The notes beneath the pieces were generated by a model. The model saw only the letters and a list, made by a program, of their open reading frames with translations, did not search any database and was not told the origin of the DNA. A stretch of DNA of 45,227 bases from an uncultured Granulosicoccaceae bacterium (GTDB lineage Bacteria; Pseudomonadota; Gammaproteobacteria; CALCKW01), in the NCBI GenBank assembly GCA_937925815.1, contig CALAMQ010000171.1, forward strand, positions 1-45,227, written 5' to 3'. Positions 34,159-42,672 of the stretch are shown here, piece after piece. Each line of letters opens with the position of its first letter. The stretch's first letter is position 1. Position numbers and translations under genes: made by a program.

Positions 34159-34712
34159 GTTGTCTGCGTGCAGGGCGGATCATTGGGGTCGCCCTGTCGC
34201 TTGCACTGTCGTGGTCAGCAACCGCGCTGGCTCACACGTTGCCTGGCAGCACACTGGTGTTCTCCCGCGACAGCACGGTTCTCAAACTTGAGCTCAGCTT
34301 GCCAGTAGAAGACCTGTTGATAGCAGAGCCACTGTTGGCCCCGCTCGGTGAACTCGAGCCAAGTGCGGCTATCTCAGCGTCAATCAGTGGTCAGGTCGCA
34401 AACTACTTTAGCGAATATCTCAGGGTGTCTGGAGTTGAGTCGGGCGCGTTGCAACTCCACTCCGTGACACTCAGCCGAGCTGAGAATGAGCACGTCGGTG
34501 TGTACACCGTCCTAGAGGCCGATTTTGCAAGTCCGATCAGAGAAGACGCGGGGGTGGACTTGCGTGTGCAGTACACCGCTGTCATGCACGAGGTGCGCAA
34601 TCACCGCGCCGCCGTCTACTGGAGAGAGGCAGGCGCGGCGCCGCTGCATGTTGCCACCATCGGCTACTCAAACACAGACGGTGTTTTGATCCCTGCAGGC
34701 GGTGGCCGTTAG
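34155..34712 (+). CDS. Small exported protein coupled to DUF3500 gene, unknown function
   Basis: I do not recognise this 185-aa protein. It has a clear signal peptide (hydrophobic IIGVALSLALSWSATALA, likely cut before HTLPG near 27). The mature part is mostly beta-strand-like and moderately acidic: LVFSRDSTVLKLELSLPVEDLLIAEPL, then ASISGQVANYFSEYLRV and a late DLRVQYTAVMHEVRNHRAAVYWRE. The placement of strands after an AH-T-L-P start is reminiscent of the extracytoplasmic domains of HupE/UreJ-like proteins, but this is weak. The GTG start overlaps the DUF3500 stop by 4 bp, and its own end overlaps the convergent dehydrogenase gene by 4 bp. Confidence 0.7.
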   Translation: MSCLRAGRIIGVALSLALSWSATALAHTLPGSTLVFSRDSTVLKLELSLPVEDLLIAEPLLAPLGELEPSAAISASISGQVANYFSEYLRVSGVESGALQLHSVTLSRAENEHVGVYTVLEADFASPIREDAGVDLRVQYTAVMHEVRNHRAAVYWREAGAAPLHVATIGYSNTDGVLIPAGGGR

Positions 34713-37150
34713 CCGCGTATGCGTTCGTTGCGTGGATCGTACAGCGGTTTGAGCGATGCTGTCGCCGGAACATCCACACCGGCCACGCGGATTGACCAGT
34801 CGCCGGTGTTGACCGTCTCAGCGGTGATCGCGGAGTCAAGCTTGACATATCCCATGCCAATGGCCGCGCCGAGGTGATGCCCAAAATTGCCCGACGTGGT
34901 GTAGCCGACAGTCTTGCCGTCGAGCAAAATGGGTTCGCCGTGGTAGAGCAAATGCGCGTCTGATTGCAGTTGAAATTGCAGCAGCCGTTTTTTGAGTGGC
35001 CTTGTCTCACGTTGCGCAAGCAATACCTCGCGGCCGATGAAATCCGCCTTGTCGAAATTGACAGCGAAGCCGAGGCCAGCCTCGAGCGGGGTGTCAACTT
35101 CCCCAATGTCGTGACCGAAGTGGCGATAGCCTTTTTCGATACGCAGTGAGTCCATGGCATGCATGCCGACCAAGGTCGGGGCGTTTTCAGCGGCCATCAG
35201 CGTGTCAAACACGTGGCCTGCGACGTCCGCTGGCATGTGCAACTCCCAGCCGAGCTCGCCGACGTAAGTCAGGCGCGCGGCGCGAACTTGCGCAAAGCCA
35301 ATGTCGATGCTTTGCACCGTGCCGAATGGGAGGCTCTCGTTGTCCAACGGTGTCTTTGTCAGGGCGCACAGCAGCGTGCGACTCAGCGGCCCCATGACCG
35401 CAAACACAGCTTCGCTGCTTGTCACGTCAGTGATCGTGCAGTGGCTGGCGGGGTCGATGTTGAGTTGCAGCCAACGCATTTCGCGGTTAGTGGTGGCCGC
35501 CGGGCACACAACGTGAAAACAGGACTCGCCAAGGCGTTGAACGGTGACGTCCGCCTCGATGCCCCCATGCGTGTTGCACCATTGGGTGTAGACAATGCGG
35601 CCGACAGGCACGTCGACCTCGTTGGCGCAGATGCGGTTGAGCTGGGCGCAAGCGTCGGCGCCTTGTACGCGAATCTTGCCGAACGATGAAATGTCGATCA
35701 GGCCGACACGTTCGCGCACGGCGCGGTGCTCAGCGGCGCTGTGGTCAAACCAATTCTGGCGACCAAAGCTGTATTCATAAGCCGGTGTAACGCCCTCGGG
35801 CGCAAACCAATTTGGCCGTTCAAATCCTGCGATTGAACCAAAACAGGCATTTGCCGCTTTGAGTTCTGCGTGAATTGGCGAGCGCCGCACGCCACGCGCC
35901 GAGGCGAATTGGCGGTAGGGGAAGTGGTGGTCGTAGAGCAGTCCCAGGGTCTCTGACGCGCGTTCGCCGAGGTAGACCTTGTTGTTGCTGAATGTCGGGT
36001 TGCGCGCCGGGTCGTTGGCGAGGATTTCAAACGCGGGCTTGCCGTTGATGATCCAGTCGGCGAGCACTTTGGCAGCTCCCGGCGCGGTCTGAATGCCAAC
36101 GGAGTTGAAGCCTGCCAGCATGAAATACCCAGCCAGTTCAGGTGCTTCGCCCATGTGAAATTGATCGTCAGGTGTGAAGCTCTCGGGGCCGTTAAAGAAT
36201 TTTCGAATGCCGAGCTCTTCCAGCAGCGGCACGCGGTGCATAGCGGCCTCGAGCACGGGCATGAAGTGGTCCCAGTCTTCTGGCAATTCGGTGAAACAGA
36301 AATCATCTGGGACACCGTCCATCCCGTAGGGCTTGGCTTTCTTCTCAAATGCACCGATCAACAAGCTGCCAGCGTCTTCCTTAAAATACGCTTCGGCAGA
36401 GTGCTCGCGCATGACTGGCAGGTTGTTCGGAATGTCTGGGTGTTTGTCGGTGACGACATAGAAGTGCTCGCAAGCGTGCAGTGGCACGTTCACACCCGAG
36501 AGTTTGCCCAGCTCGTGCGCCCAGAGTCCGGCGGCATTGACCACGACCTCGCAACGGATGTTGCCCTGGTCGGTCTCGACGCCCGTGACCCGCCCATTGG
36601 CGGTGGTCACGCCTGTCACTGTCACACCTTCAAAGAGGGTGGCGCCACGGCTGCGTGCAGCTTTGACGAGGGTTGTGGTGGCGTCGACGGGATTGACCTG
36701 ACCGTCGAGTGGCAGGTGCATTGCGCCGATTACGTCGTCGGTGTTGATCAGCGGATAGAGGTTTTTCAGTTCACTTGGGGAGATCAGGTGCGCTTCGACA
36801 CCGAAGGCGTTGGCGGTATCGACACCGCGTTTGTATTCTTCGAATCGCTCGGCATCGGCGGCGACACTGAGCGAACCGACCTGCTTGAATCCGGTTGACT
36901 GGCCGGTCTCAATCTCGAGCGATTTGTAGAGCTCGCGGCTGTAGTTGACCATAAACGAGTGCGGCTCGTTGGTTCGCACGGACCCCATCAATCCGGCGGC
37001 GTGCCAAGTGGTGCCGCAGGTCAGTTGGCGGCGCTCGAGCAGTACCACGTCGGTCCAGCCCATCTCGGCCAAGTGATACAAAACGCTGGCACCAGCAACG
37101 CCGCCACCGATAACTACGGCTCGAGCTTGAGTGGGTAGGGTCGCTGGCAT
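34709..37150 (-). CDS. FAD-dependent dimethylglycine/sarcosine dehydrogenase with GcvT domain
   Basis: This enzyme (813 aa) has the two-part layout of dimethylglycine and sarcosine dehydrogenases. The N-terminal DAO domain has AVVIGGGVAGASVLYHLAEM (11-30) and GTTWHAAG, where His50 corresponds to the histidine that covalently binds FAD in DMGDH. The C-terminal half (about 440-800) is a GcvT/aminomethyltransferase domain with DISSFGKIRVQG, LTYVGELGWELHMP and LRIEKGYRHFGHDIGEVDTPLEAGLGFAV, which would pass the removed methyl group to tetrahydrofolate. It would demethylate dimethylglycine or sarcosine from betaine or choline. It stands alone on its strand, upstream gap 409 bp. Substrate choice among N-methyl glycines is not certain. 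Confidence 0.92.
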   Translation of the reverse strand: MPATLPTQARAVVIGGGVAGASVLYHLAEMGWTDVVLLERRQLTCGTTWHAAGLMGSVRTNEPHSFMVNYSRELYKSLEIETGQSTGFKQVGSLSVAADAERFEEYKRGVDTANAFGVEAHLISPSELKNLYPLINTDDVIGAMHLPLDGQVNPVDATTTLVKAARSRGATLFEGVTVTGVTTANGRVTGVETDQGNIRCEVVVNAAGLWAHELGKLSGVNVPLHACEHFYVVTDKHPDIPNNLPVMREHSAEAYFKEDAGSLLIGAFEKKAKPYGMDGVPDDFCFTELPEDWDHFMPVLEAAMHRVPLLEELGIRKFFNGPESFTPDDQFHMGEAPELAGYFMLAGFNSVGIQTAPGAAKVLADWIINGKPAFEILANDPARNPTFSNNKVYLGERASETLGLLYDHHFPYRQFASARGVRRSPIHAELKAANACFGSIAGFERPNWFAPEGVTPAYEYSFGRQNWFDHSAAEHRAVRERVGLIDISSFGKIRVQGADACAQLNRICANEVDVPVGRIVYTQWCNTHGGIEADVTVQRLGESCFHVVCPAATTNREMRWLQLNIDPASHCTITDVTSSEAVFAVMGPLSRTLLCALTKTPLDNESLPFGTVQSIDIGFAQVRAARLTYVGELGWELHMPADVAGHVFDTLMAAENAPTLVGMHAMDSLRIEKGYRHFGHDIGEVDTPLEAGLGFAVNFDKADFIGREVLLAQRETRPLKKRLLQFQLQSDAHLLYHGEPILLDGKTVGYTTSGNFGHHLGAAIGMGYVKLDSAITAETVNTGDWSIRVAGVDVPATASLKPLYDPRNERIRG

Positions 37151-37322
37151 GACTGCAATTCCTCGTCAGGTGTTTCTGGCTGACAGAGTAGCGTTCCACT
37201 GCACCTCAGGCGGCGGGGACAACGACGATCAGTTGCGGATTGTCGACAGGATCGGGGGGGTAGAGTGCTTGTGGCGGGTCGCCGAAGCCGTTGCGAAGGG
37301 AGAGCGTCCGTGCTCGACCTCG

Positions 37323-37337
37323 GTAACGCAACGTTAC
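37323..37337. promoter_or_regulatory. 15-bp palindrome, candidate operator
   Basis: GTAACG (37323-37328), a CAA centre and CGTTAC (37332-37337) make a perfect palindrome in the divergent gap, 173 bp upstream of the dehydrogenase ATG. It could bind a dimeric regulator, but nothing else here names it. Confidence 0.3.
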
Positions 37338-37510
37338 TGAGTCCAGACAGCCTGGTGGCTTATGACTCACAATAGTCTGTGCAGCGGGCTTTGCGAGCAC
37401 GTGCGGCGACTGATCTGAATTGGCCTGCGCGGCCGGGTCAACGCCTTCGCGCTGACAGGTGAGTTTTAGCACATGCAGTTCCAGTTGCAGGGCTGGAGCG
37501 AAATTAAATG

Positions 37511-37536
37511 TTACAGAATTGATACATATTCTGTAA
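37511..37536. promoter_or_regulatory. 26-bp perfect dyad, candidate operator of the phosphatase-mocR operon
   Basis: TTACAGAAT (37511-37519) and ATTCTGTAA (37528-37536) are exact reverse complements with an 8-base centre, 23 bp upstream of the phosphatase ATG. TTACAG and TAAAAA, 17 bases apart, could act as weak -35 and -10 boxes, so a protein bound to the dyad would touch the promoter. The downstream MocR regulator is an obvious candidate for autoregulation, although MocR proteins often bind direct repeats. Confidence 0.5.
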
Positions 37537-37559
37537 AAAAACACTTTTGGTCAAAAATC

Positions 37560-38393
37560 ATGGACTTACCATTCATTCGGGTTTCTAGTATCCCGGTTTC
37601 AGAGGCTGATCTCGCGCTGTTTGCATACCATGCTATTGCAGCCGTACGCGGCAGCCGGGCGGTCACTTTGGGACATTTCCGACGCAATCTTGCCGTCGAT
37701 AACAAAGCGCATTCGGGCTTTGACCCGGTCACGGAAGCGGACCGTGCCTGTGAAGCACTCATTCGTGAGCAACTGATTTCAAGCCTGCCCGGTCACGGAG
37801 TGTTTGGCGAGGAGGCGGGGTACACGCCCGGTGAGTCAGGATTGACCTGGGTTGTTGACCCGATAGACGGTACCCGCAGTTTTGTTTGTGGCGTGCCGTT
37901 GTGGGGTACCTTGGTTGGCTTGAGCGATGGACAATTGCCAGTTTTGGGTGTGTTGTATCAGCCGTTCAGTGACGAGCTTTTTGTCGGCAGCCGTCTCGGC
38001 GGGCAGGTGGAGCGCGGTGGGGTTGTCGAGCCACTTCGGGTGTCCGCGGTGACAAAAGTGAGTGACGCGCGGCTGTTTTGCACCAGTTATGACATTTTCA
38101 GCGCGGCAGAGCGTGCGCAATTTGATGCGGTCTCCGAGCGTGCGCGACTCATGCGCATGGGCGCTGATTGTTATGCCTACGGTCTGCTCGCAGCTGGGCA
38201 CGTTGATTTGATTGTTGAAGCTGGCCTGCAATGCTATGACGTCTACGCCTTGATACCGATTGTTGAATCGGCCGGAGGTGTGATCACGAATTGGTCCGGC
38301 GAGGACCCATCGCGAGGCGGTACAATCGTGGCGGCATCAACCCCTGAATTGCACGCGCAGGCGCTGGACTTACTGCAACGCGCGGCGTCTTGA
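37560..38393 (+). CDS. Inositol monophosphatase family phosphatase, histidinol-phosphatase (HisN)-like
   Basis: This Mg-dependent phosphatase (277 aa) has the IMPase-family metal motifs: GEEAG (Glu84-Glu85), DPIDGTRSF (Asp100, Asp103) and a late Asp in QCYDVYALIPIVESAGG. The phrase WVVDPIDGTRSFVCGVPLWGTL resembles HisN-type histidinol phosphatases more than SuhB or CysQ. The substrate may nonetheless be another small phosphate ester. No strong ribosome site precedes the ATG; its leader is AT-rich and bears the 26-bp dyad. The MocR gene follows 27 bp later on the same strand, so the two are probably one operon. No other histidine-synthesis gene is in the window. Confidence 0.88.
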   Translation: MDLPFIRVSSIPVSEADLALFAYHAIAAVRGSRAVTLGHFRRNLAVDNKAHSGFDPVTEADRACEALIREQLISSLPGHGVFGEEAGYTPGESGLTWVVDPIDGTRSFVCGVPLWGTLVGLSDGQLPVLGVLYQPFSDELFVGSRLGGQVERGGVVEPLRVSAVTKVSDARLFCTSYDIFSAAERAQFDAVSERARLMRMGADCYAYGLLAAGHVDLIVEAGLQCYDVYALIPIVESAGGVITNWSGEDPSRGGTIVAASTPELHAQALDLLQRAAS

Positions 38394-38420
38394 CCTGACT
38401 TTGATGAGCGTTTGAAGACT

Positions 38421-39911
38421 ATGGATAACGAAGCTGTGATGTGGCGACAGCTGTTTGAGCTCGATGCTTCGCGCGAACTCAGTTTGCAGCGGCAGCTTCG
38501 TGAACAGTTGGTTTCCGCCATCTTGGAAGGTCGGCTGTCGGACGAAAAACCGCTCCCAAGTTCACGTGTTTTGGCGCGTCATCTCGATGTATCACGCAAC
38601 ACTGTCGTGATCGCCTACCAGCAATTGATCGACGAGAATTTCTTGATTGCGCGCCAGCGGCAAGGGTATTTCGTCAATCGAGATATCCTCGCTGGTCGAG
38701 CGCAGGTGGCGCCATCGCCAGCGGCTGATGCAAATTGCCAAAAAGTGGACTGGGCTGGTCGTGCTGCAATTCAGCCAGCTGGGCTGCGAAATATTGTCAA
38801 GCCGGAAAATTGGCGAGCCTTCGAATTTCCTTTTGTCTACGGGCAGCCCGACCCGAGCTTGATTCCAGTGAACGACTGGCGAGAGTGTTCGCGTCAGGCG
38901 AGTTCAGTGGCGTCAATCCACAACTGGGCACGCGACCACGTCGACCACGACCACCCGGCGTTGATCGAGCAATTGCGGTTGCGGGTGTTGCCGCGACGCG
39001 GCGTGTTTGCCAATGAAGACGAAGTTTTGATCACGTTGGGTGCGCAAAACGCGTTGATGTTGATCAGTTCGCTGTTGCACAACTCACGGTCTGTGGTCGC
39101 AATGGAGAACCCCGGCTACACCGACGTGCGCAACATGTTCCACCTGACCGCAGGGGAAGTTCGCCCAATTGATGTCGATGCCTCTGGCCTTGTTGTCGAC
39201 CAGCGTCTCGACGGCTGCGATAGCATCTACGTCACCCCGAGCCACCAATCTCCGACCACCGCGACACTGCCCATCGAGCGTCGGCATGCGTTGTTGCAAA
39301 AAGCGCGTGAAATTAATGCGGTGGTGATCGAGGACGACTACGAGAGCGAAACCAATTACCTCAGTGACCCAATGCCGGCACTCAAGAGTCTCGATCAAGA
39401 CGGTCGCGTAATTTACGTTGGCAGTTTGTCCAAAGTGGTGGCGCCCGGCCTGCGCGTTGGCTATCTCGTCGGACCGGCTGAACTGATCCGCGAGTTGCGC
39501 GCGCTGCGGCGCTTTGTCTACCGCCATCCGCCGACCAACAATCAGCAAAAGCTCTCGCACTTTCTGGCGCTTGGTCACTACGACGCGCTGGTCACGCGGC
39601 TCCACAAAGTCTATCGAGAGCGCTGGTCTGTACTCGGCGACGCGCTAAACGCCCATCTGCCCGAAGCGGCCAGGGCGCCGAGTTTTGGTGGCACAGCCTA
39701 CTGGGTCAGTGGGCCTGCCAACCTCGATGCTCGCGCGTTGCATCAAGAGGCGATGAAAGTCGGTGTGTTGATTGAACCCGGTGACGCTCATTACCACGAT
39801 CCAGAAGGCGCGCCGCGCAACACCTTCAGGCTTGGCTTTTCATCCATTGATGCGGGCAAAATTGCCGAGGGTGTCTCCCGCGTTGCCAAGTTGGTGCGGC
39901 AACTGAGCTGA
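38421..39911 (+). CDS. MocR/PdxR-type regulator (GntR winged helix fused to aminotransferase fold)
   Basis: This MocR-family regulator (496 aa) has a GntR winged helix-turn-helix (about 15-88) with LPSSRVLARHLDVSRNTVVIAYQQL, a linker of about 50 residues, and a fold-type I aminotransferase-like domain with VTPSHQSPT, IEDDYESE and the PLP-lysine at about 338 in VGSLSKVVAPGLRVGYLVG. The lysine is kept, so PLP binding is expected. Members control vitamin B6, GABA, taurine or other amine genes, often divergent or adjacent. Likely targets are the phosphatase-mocR operon itself and possibly the DMGDH-like gene (inference). An in-frame TTG lies three codons upstream of the ATG. Confidence 0.93.
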   Translation: MDNEAVMWRQLFELDASRELSLQRQLREQLVSAILEGRLSDEKPLPSSRVLARHLDVSRNTVVIAYQQLIDENFLIARQRQGYFVNRDILAGRAQVAPSPAADANCQKVDWAGRAAIQPAGLRNIVKPENWRAFEFPFVYGQPDPSLIPVNDWRECSRQASSVASIHNWARDHVDHDHPALIEQLRLRVLPRRGVFANEDEVLITLGAQNALMLISSLLHNSRSVVAMENPGYTDVRNMFHLTAGEVRPIDVDASGLVVDQRLDGCDSIYVTPSHQSPTTATLPIERRHALLQKAREINAVVIEDDYESETNYLSDPMPALKSLDQDGRVIYVGSLSKVVAPGLRVGYLVGPAELIRELRALRRFVYRHPPTNNQQKLSHFLALGHYDALVTRLHKVYRERWSVLGDALNAHLPEAARAPSFGGTAYWVSGPANLDARALHQEAMKVGVLIEPGDAHYHDPEGAPRNTFRLGFSSIDAGKIAEGVSRVAKLVRQLS

Positions 39912-39942
39912 GCATGCACGGTGTGTTCAGCTCAGTTGCCGC
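39896..39942. terminator. 16-bp perfect hairpin between convergent mocR and SDR genes
   Basis: GCGGCAACTGAGCTGA (39896-39911), containing the mocR stop codon, pairs exactly with TCAGCTCAGTTGCCGC (39927-39942) around a 15-base loop. The SDR gene on the other strand ends 12 bp farther on. It probably blocks read-through or protects 3' ends on both strands. No T-run follows on either strand. Confidence 0.65.
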
Positions 39943-39954
39943 AATTAAAGCGAG

Positions 39955-40716
39955 CTAGATCCGCATACCGCCGTCGAATTCGAGCACACGGCCGTTGTTG
40001 AAGCTGTTCTCAATCAGGAAGCGCACGGCGTCAGCGAGCTCCTCTGGGGTGCCGAGACGGCCTACCCGGGTGGCGTCGATCATGCGCTGTCGGGCCTCGG
40101 GTTTCATCGAGGCGACCATGTCAGTGTCGATGACACCGGGTGCAATGGCGTTGCAGCGGATGCCGTAACGCGCGAGCTCGGCAGCCCAGGTAGTGGTCAG
40201 TGCCACCACGCCGGCCTTGGCGGCAGCGTAGTTACTTTGGCCCATGTTGCCAGCGCGGCTGATGCTCGAGACGTTGACGATCACGCCGCCTTCACCGTGT
40301 TGCACCATGCGGGTTGCCGCTTCGCGACCGGTCAAAAAGACACCGGTTAGGTTGACATCAATAACGCTCTGCCAAGTTTGCAGTGACATGCGTTTACTGA
40401 CCGTGTTGCCGTCGGCTTTGAGCAGCAGGGCGTCGCGCAAAATGCCGGCGTTGCAGACCACGCCGTGCACCGCGCCGAAGGTGGATTCTGCGGCGTCGAA
40501 AAGGGCTTCGACGTCCGACTCAATGGCGACGTTGCAGCAGGTGCTCGCGACGCGGTCTCCGACATCGCCACACGCGGACACAGCGTCTTCGAGGTTGTCT
40601 GCGTCAAGGTCAGCCAGCATCACGCGCGCACCACCGGCAAGTAGCATTTGGGAAATTGCCAAGCCAAGCCCGCGTGCGGCCCCGGTGACGATAAAATTGT
40701 GGTCTTGTAGCTTCAT
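39955..40716 (-). CDS. FabG-like short-chain dehydrogenase/reductase
   Basis: This SDR (253 aa) has the cofactor motif IVTGAARGLGLAIS at about 9-22, Asp in MLADLDAD favouring NAD, NAGIL near 91-95, catalytic Ser in VNVSSISRAG, and Tyr/Lys in NYAAAKAGVVAL, with the FabG-like end PEELADAVRFLIEN and VLEFDGGMRI. 3-Oxoacyl reductase or other alcohol dehydrogenase activity is possible. It lies two bp after the PhyH-like gene and is the last of a three-gene minus-strand operon with the aldo/keto reductase. A catabolic role for a hydroxylated substrate is an inference from these neighbours. Confidence 0.9.
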   Translation of the reverse strand: MKLQDHNFIVTGAARGLGLAISQMLLAGGARVMLADLDADNLEDAVSACGDVGDRVASTCCNVAIESDVEALFDAAESTFGAVHGVVCNAGILRDALLLKADGNTVSKRMSLQTWQSVIDVNLTGVFLTGREAATRMVQHGEGGVIVNVSSISRAGNMGQSNYAAAKAGVVALTTTWAAELARYGIRCNAIAPGVIDTDMVASMKPEARQRMIDATRVGRLGTPEELADAVRFLIENSFNNGRVLEFDGGMRI

Positions 40717-40718
40717 TT

Positions 40719-41522
40719 CTAAATCTCAGAATCGCGTGGCAATAACATTGGGAACCAGTCTTCACGCAAGCGTTGCCCGGCTTGCATATTGTGTCCTGGG
40801 AATGGAGGAGAAGTTGGGCCTGGGCGCTCGGTGTAGCGCGCGTCATCGCCGAGTAACCGTAGCGAGAACGCGCGGCGACGGTGTGTGCTGGTGTTGCCGC
40901 GCGCGCCGTGTAGGGTCTTGTAATGAAACGCGACCGCGTCACCGGGCTGCAGTGCCCACTCGAGCACAGTCATGCCCTCGGCGTCCGGATCGGGCACTGG
41001 CATGAAAGCGTCTGGGTCTGGGTAAAAATTGTCTTCAGCCAACCACTTAACCGGCAACACGGGTTTGCTCCAGCGGTGAGAACCCGCGACGCATCGCAGT
41101 GTCGCGCCGGTCACCGCTTCCACCGGCGACCAAAAGCTCACCGTTTGCTCGCCCTCGACAAAGTAGTAAGGCGAGTCTTGGTGCCAAGGGGTGGCCTTGG
41201 CGGTGCCGGGTTCTTTGACCAATACGTGGTCGTGGAACATCTGCACTGATGTTGACCGCATCAATCTTGCAGCCGCGGTGGCAGCCTCTGACCGGGTCAC
41301 CAGGTCGCGGAATTCGGGTATGCGATCCCAGTTGCAGTAGTCGTCGAAAAACCGGCCGCCCTCGCCGGGCTTGAGGTTTTCGGCAGCATAGGGACCGGGT
41401 TCTGCCATGTTGCGTTCGATGCCAGCAGCAATGGTATCGACAAAGTCGCGAAACAAGCCCGGCACCAGCACAGCGCCATCGCGTTGAAAGGCACGAACCA
41501 TATCGTCTGTGACTAAATTCAT
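40719..41522 (-). CDS. Phytanoyl-CoA dioxygenase (PhyH) family oxygenase
   Basis: This Fe(II)/2-oxoglutarate-type oxygenase (267 aa) has a recognisable His-X-Asp iron motif in TPWHQDSPYY and the distal His in FHYKTLHGARGN, followed by an arginine-rich segment THRRRAFSLRLLGD that would hold 2-oxoglutarate. HDHVLVKEPGTAKATPWH and SFWSPVEAVTGATLRCVAGSHRWSKP are typical of the family, whose members hydroxylate diverse substrates such as ectoine, lipids and natural products. The acyl-CoA substrate of the name is not implied. It is 12 bp after the aldo/keto reductase gene and 2 bp before the SDR gene. Substrate unknown. Confidence 0.9.
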   Translation of the reverse strand: MNLVTDDMVRAFQRDGAVLVPGLFRDFVDTIAAGIERNMAEPGPYAAENLKPGEGGRFFDDYCNWDRIPEFRDLVTRSEAATAAARLMRSTSVQMFHDHVLVKEPGTAKATPWHQDSPYYFVEGEQTVSFWSPVEAVTGATLRCVAGSHRWSKPVLPVKWLAEDNFYPDPDAFMPVPDPDAEGMTVLEWALQPGDAVAFHYKTLHGARGNTSTHRRRAFSLRLLGDDARYTERPGPTSPPFPGHNMQAGQRLREDWFPMLLPRDSEI

Positions 41523-41534
41523 AATGGCGCTCGC

Positions 41535-42548
41535 TCAGTCGCGGTCTCGTTCTGAATCCACGCTCGCCATCAAGGCGTCGGTATAGCGTGTGCCCTTGAC
41601 GGTGGACTCGTTGATCAGGGTGTCGAGCTCATTGCAGGTGGCGTCATCCAAACGGATGTCAGCCGCGTCACCGTTCTCGCGCATCCATTCCAGGTGTTTT
41701 GTGCCTGGGATCGGCACGTAGCGCAGCTCACCTCGGCTGTCGGCTCGAGCGAGCAACCAAGCGAGAGCGAGTTGCGCTGGGGTACAGCCAACACCAGTGG
41801 CAATGTCGTTAAACGGTGTCAGCAGGGACACGTTGTGTGCAAAGTTATCGGGCTCAAAACGCGGCCGTGCAATGGTTGCACGCAAGTCGGTTGCCTCGAG
41901 TGTGCTCACGTCTTGCGACGACCCAGCCAGAAAGCCTCTTGCGAGCGGTGAGAAGGGCACAAACGTAATGCCAAGCTCGGCGCACACATCGAGAACGCCG
42001 CTCTCGGGTGTGCGGGACCACAGCGAATACTCGCTTTGCAACGCGTCGATGGGGTGTTCGGTAAATCCGCGGCGTAGTGTTGTTGAGCTGACTTCAGAGA
42101 GGCCAATAGCGCGCACCAAGCCCGCTTGCTTGAGATCCGCCATCGCGCCCACGGATTCCTCAATGGGCACACCGGCGTCGAGGCGATGCAGGTAATAGAG
42201 GTCAATCACCTCAGTGCCGAGTCGCGCGAGGCTCGCCTCGCAATGGCGTCGCAACGACTCGGGCCGTCCGTCGATGGTGGACTCCCCGTCAGGTGTTCGG
42301 GTCAGCCCGCCCTTGCTCGCCAAGGTGAATTCCTGGCGTCTGCCGGCCAGCGCGCGGCCGATCAAGGACTCATTGTGCCCTCCGCCGTAGAGCGCTGCAG
42401 TGTCCAAGAAGGTGTAGCCGTGGTCGAGCCCGGCGTTGAGCAGCGTTGTGGACGCGTCATCATCGGCCGGGCCGTAGCCCATTGACATGTTCATGCAGCC
42501 AAGGCCGATGGCTGAGACGGTCAAAGGGCCAATTGTGCGTGTGTGCAT
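41535..42548 (-). CDS. Aldo/keto reductase
   Basis: This NADPH-dependent reductase (337 aa) has the (beta/alpha)8 aldo/keto reductase tetrad: Asp and Tyr in FLDTAALYGGGHNESLIG, Lys in LASKGGL and His in DLYYLHRLDAGVP. IGLGCMNMSMGYGP at the N-terminus and FVPFSPLARGFLAG later are typical of the AKR13/YajO-like group. The ATG at 42548 is chosen because the family begins at HTRTIGPLTVSAIGLG; in-frame codons upstream belong to the divergent gene's control region. It is first in the operon with PhyH and SDR genes, whose joint substrate is unknown. Confidence 0.92.
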   Translation of the reverse strand: MHTRTIGPLTVSAIGLGCMNMSMGYGPADDDASTTLLNAGLDHGYTFLDTAALYGGGHNESLIGRALAGRRQEFTLASKGGLTRTPDGESTIDGRPESLRRHCEASLARLGTEVIDLYYLHRLDAGVPIEESVGAMADLKQAGLVRAIGLSEVSSTTLRRGFTEHPIDALQSEYSLWSRTPESGVLDVCAELGITFVPFSPLARGFLAGSSQDVSTLEATDLRATIARPRFEPDNFAHNVSLLTPFNDIATGVGCTPAQLALAWLLARADSRGELRYVPIPGTKHLEWMRENGDAADIRLDDATCNELDTLINESTVKGTRYTDALMASVDSERDRD

Positions 42549-42672
42549 GGCGGTGTGCAGGCGTCGCGTTCGGGCGCACAGTGTCCCTGTTTCTGTGGGG
42601 CCGTTGCAAGGTGACCGCACGCAATGCTGTGCCGGTGCACTGGCCAGCACGTTACTGCTAGGGTTAGCGCTG

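Larger units (their letters stand above)
37151..37559. promoter_or_regulatory. 409-bp divergent control region between dehydrogenase and phosphatase genes
   Basis: This gap separates the divergent DMGDH-like and HisN-like genes. I see two dyads (listed separately) and no believable gene; a 112-codon reverse frame at 37206-37544 runs through the palindrome and lacks family features. The segment near 37495-37556 is AT-rich, unlike the GC-rich rest. The MocR-type regulator encoded downstream is the most likely protein to act here. Confidence 0.5.

Noticed and set aside
37206-37544. 112-codon reverse frame in the divergent gap
   Set aside because: It starts inside the AT-rich promoter and palindrome, lacks a ribosome site and resembles no family I know.
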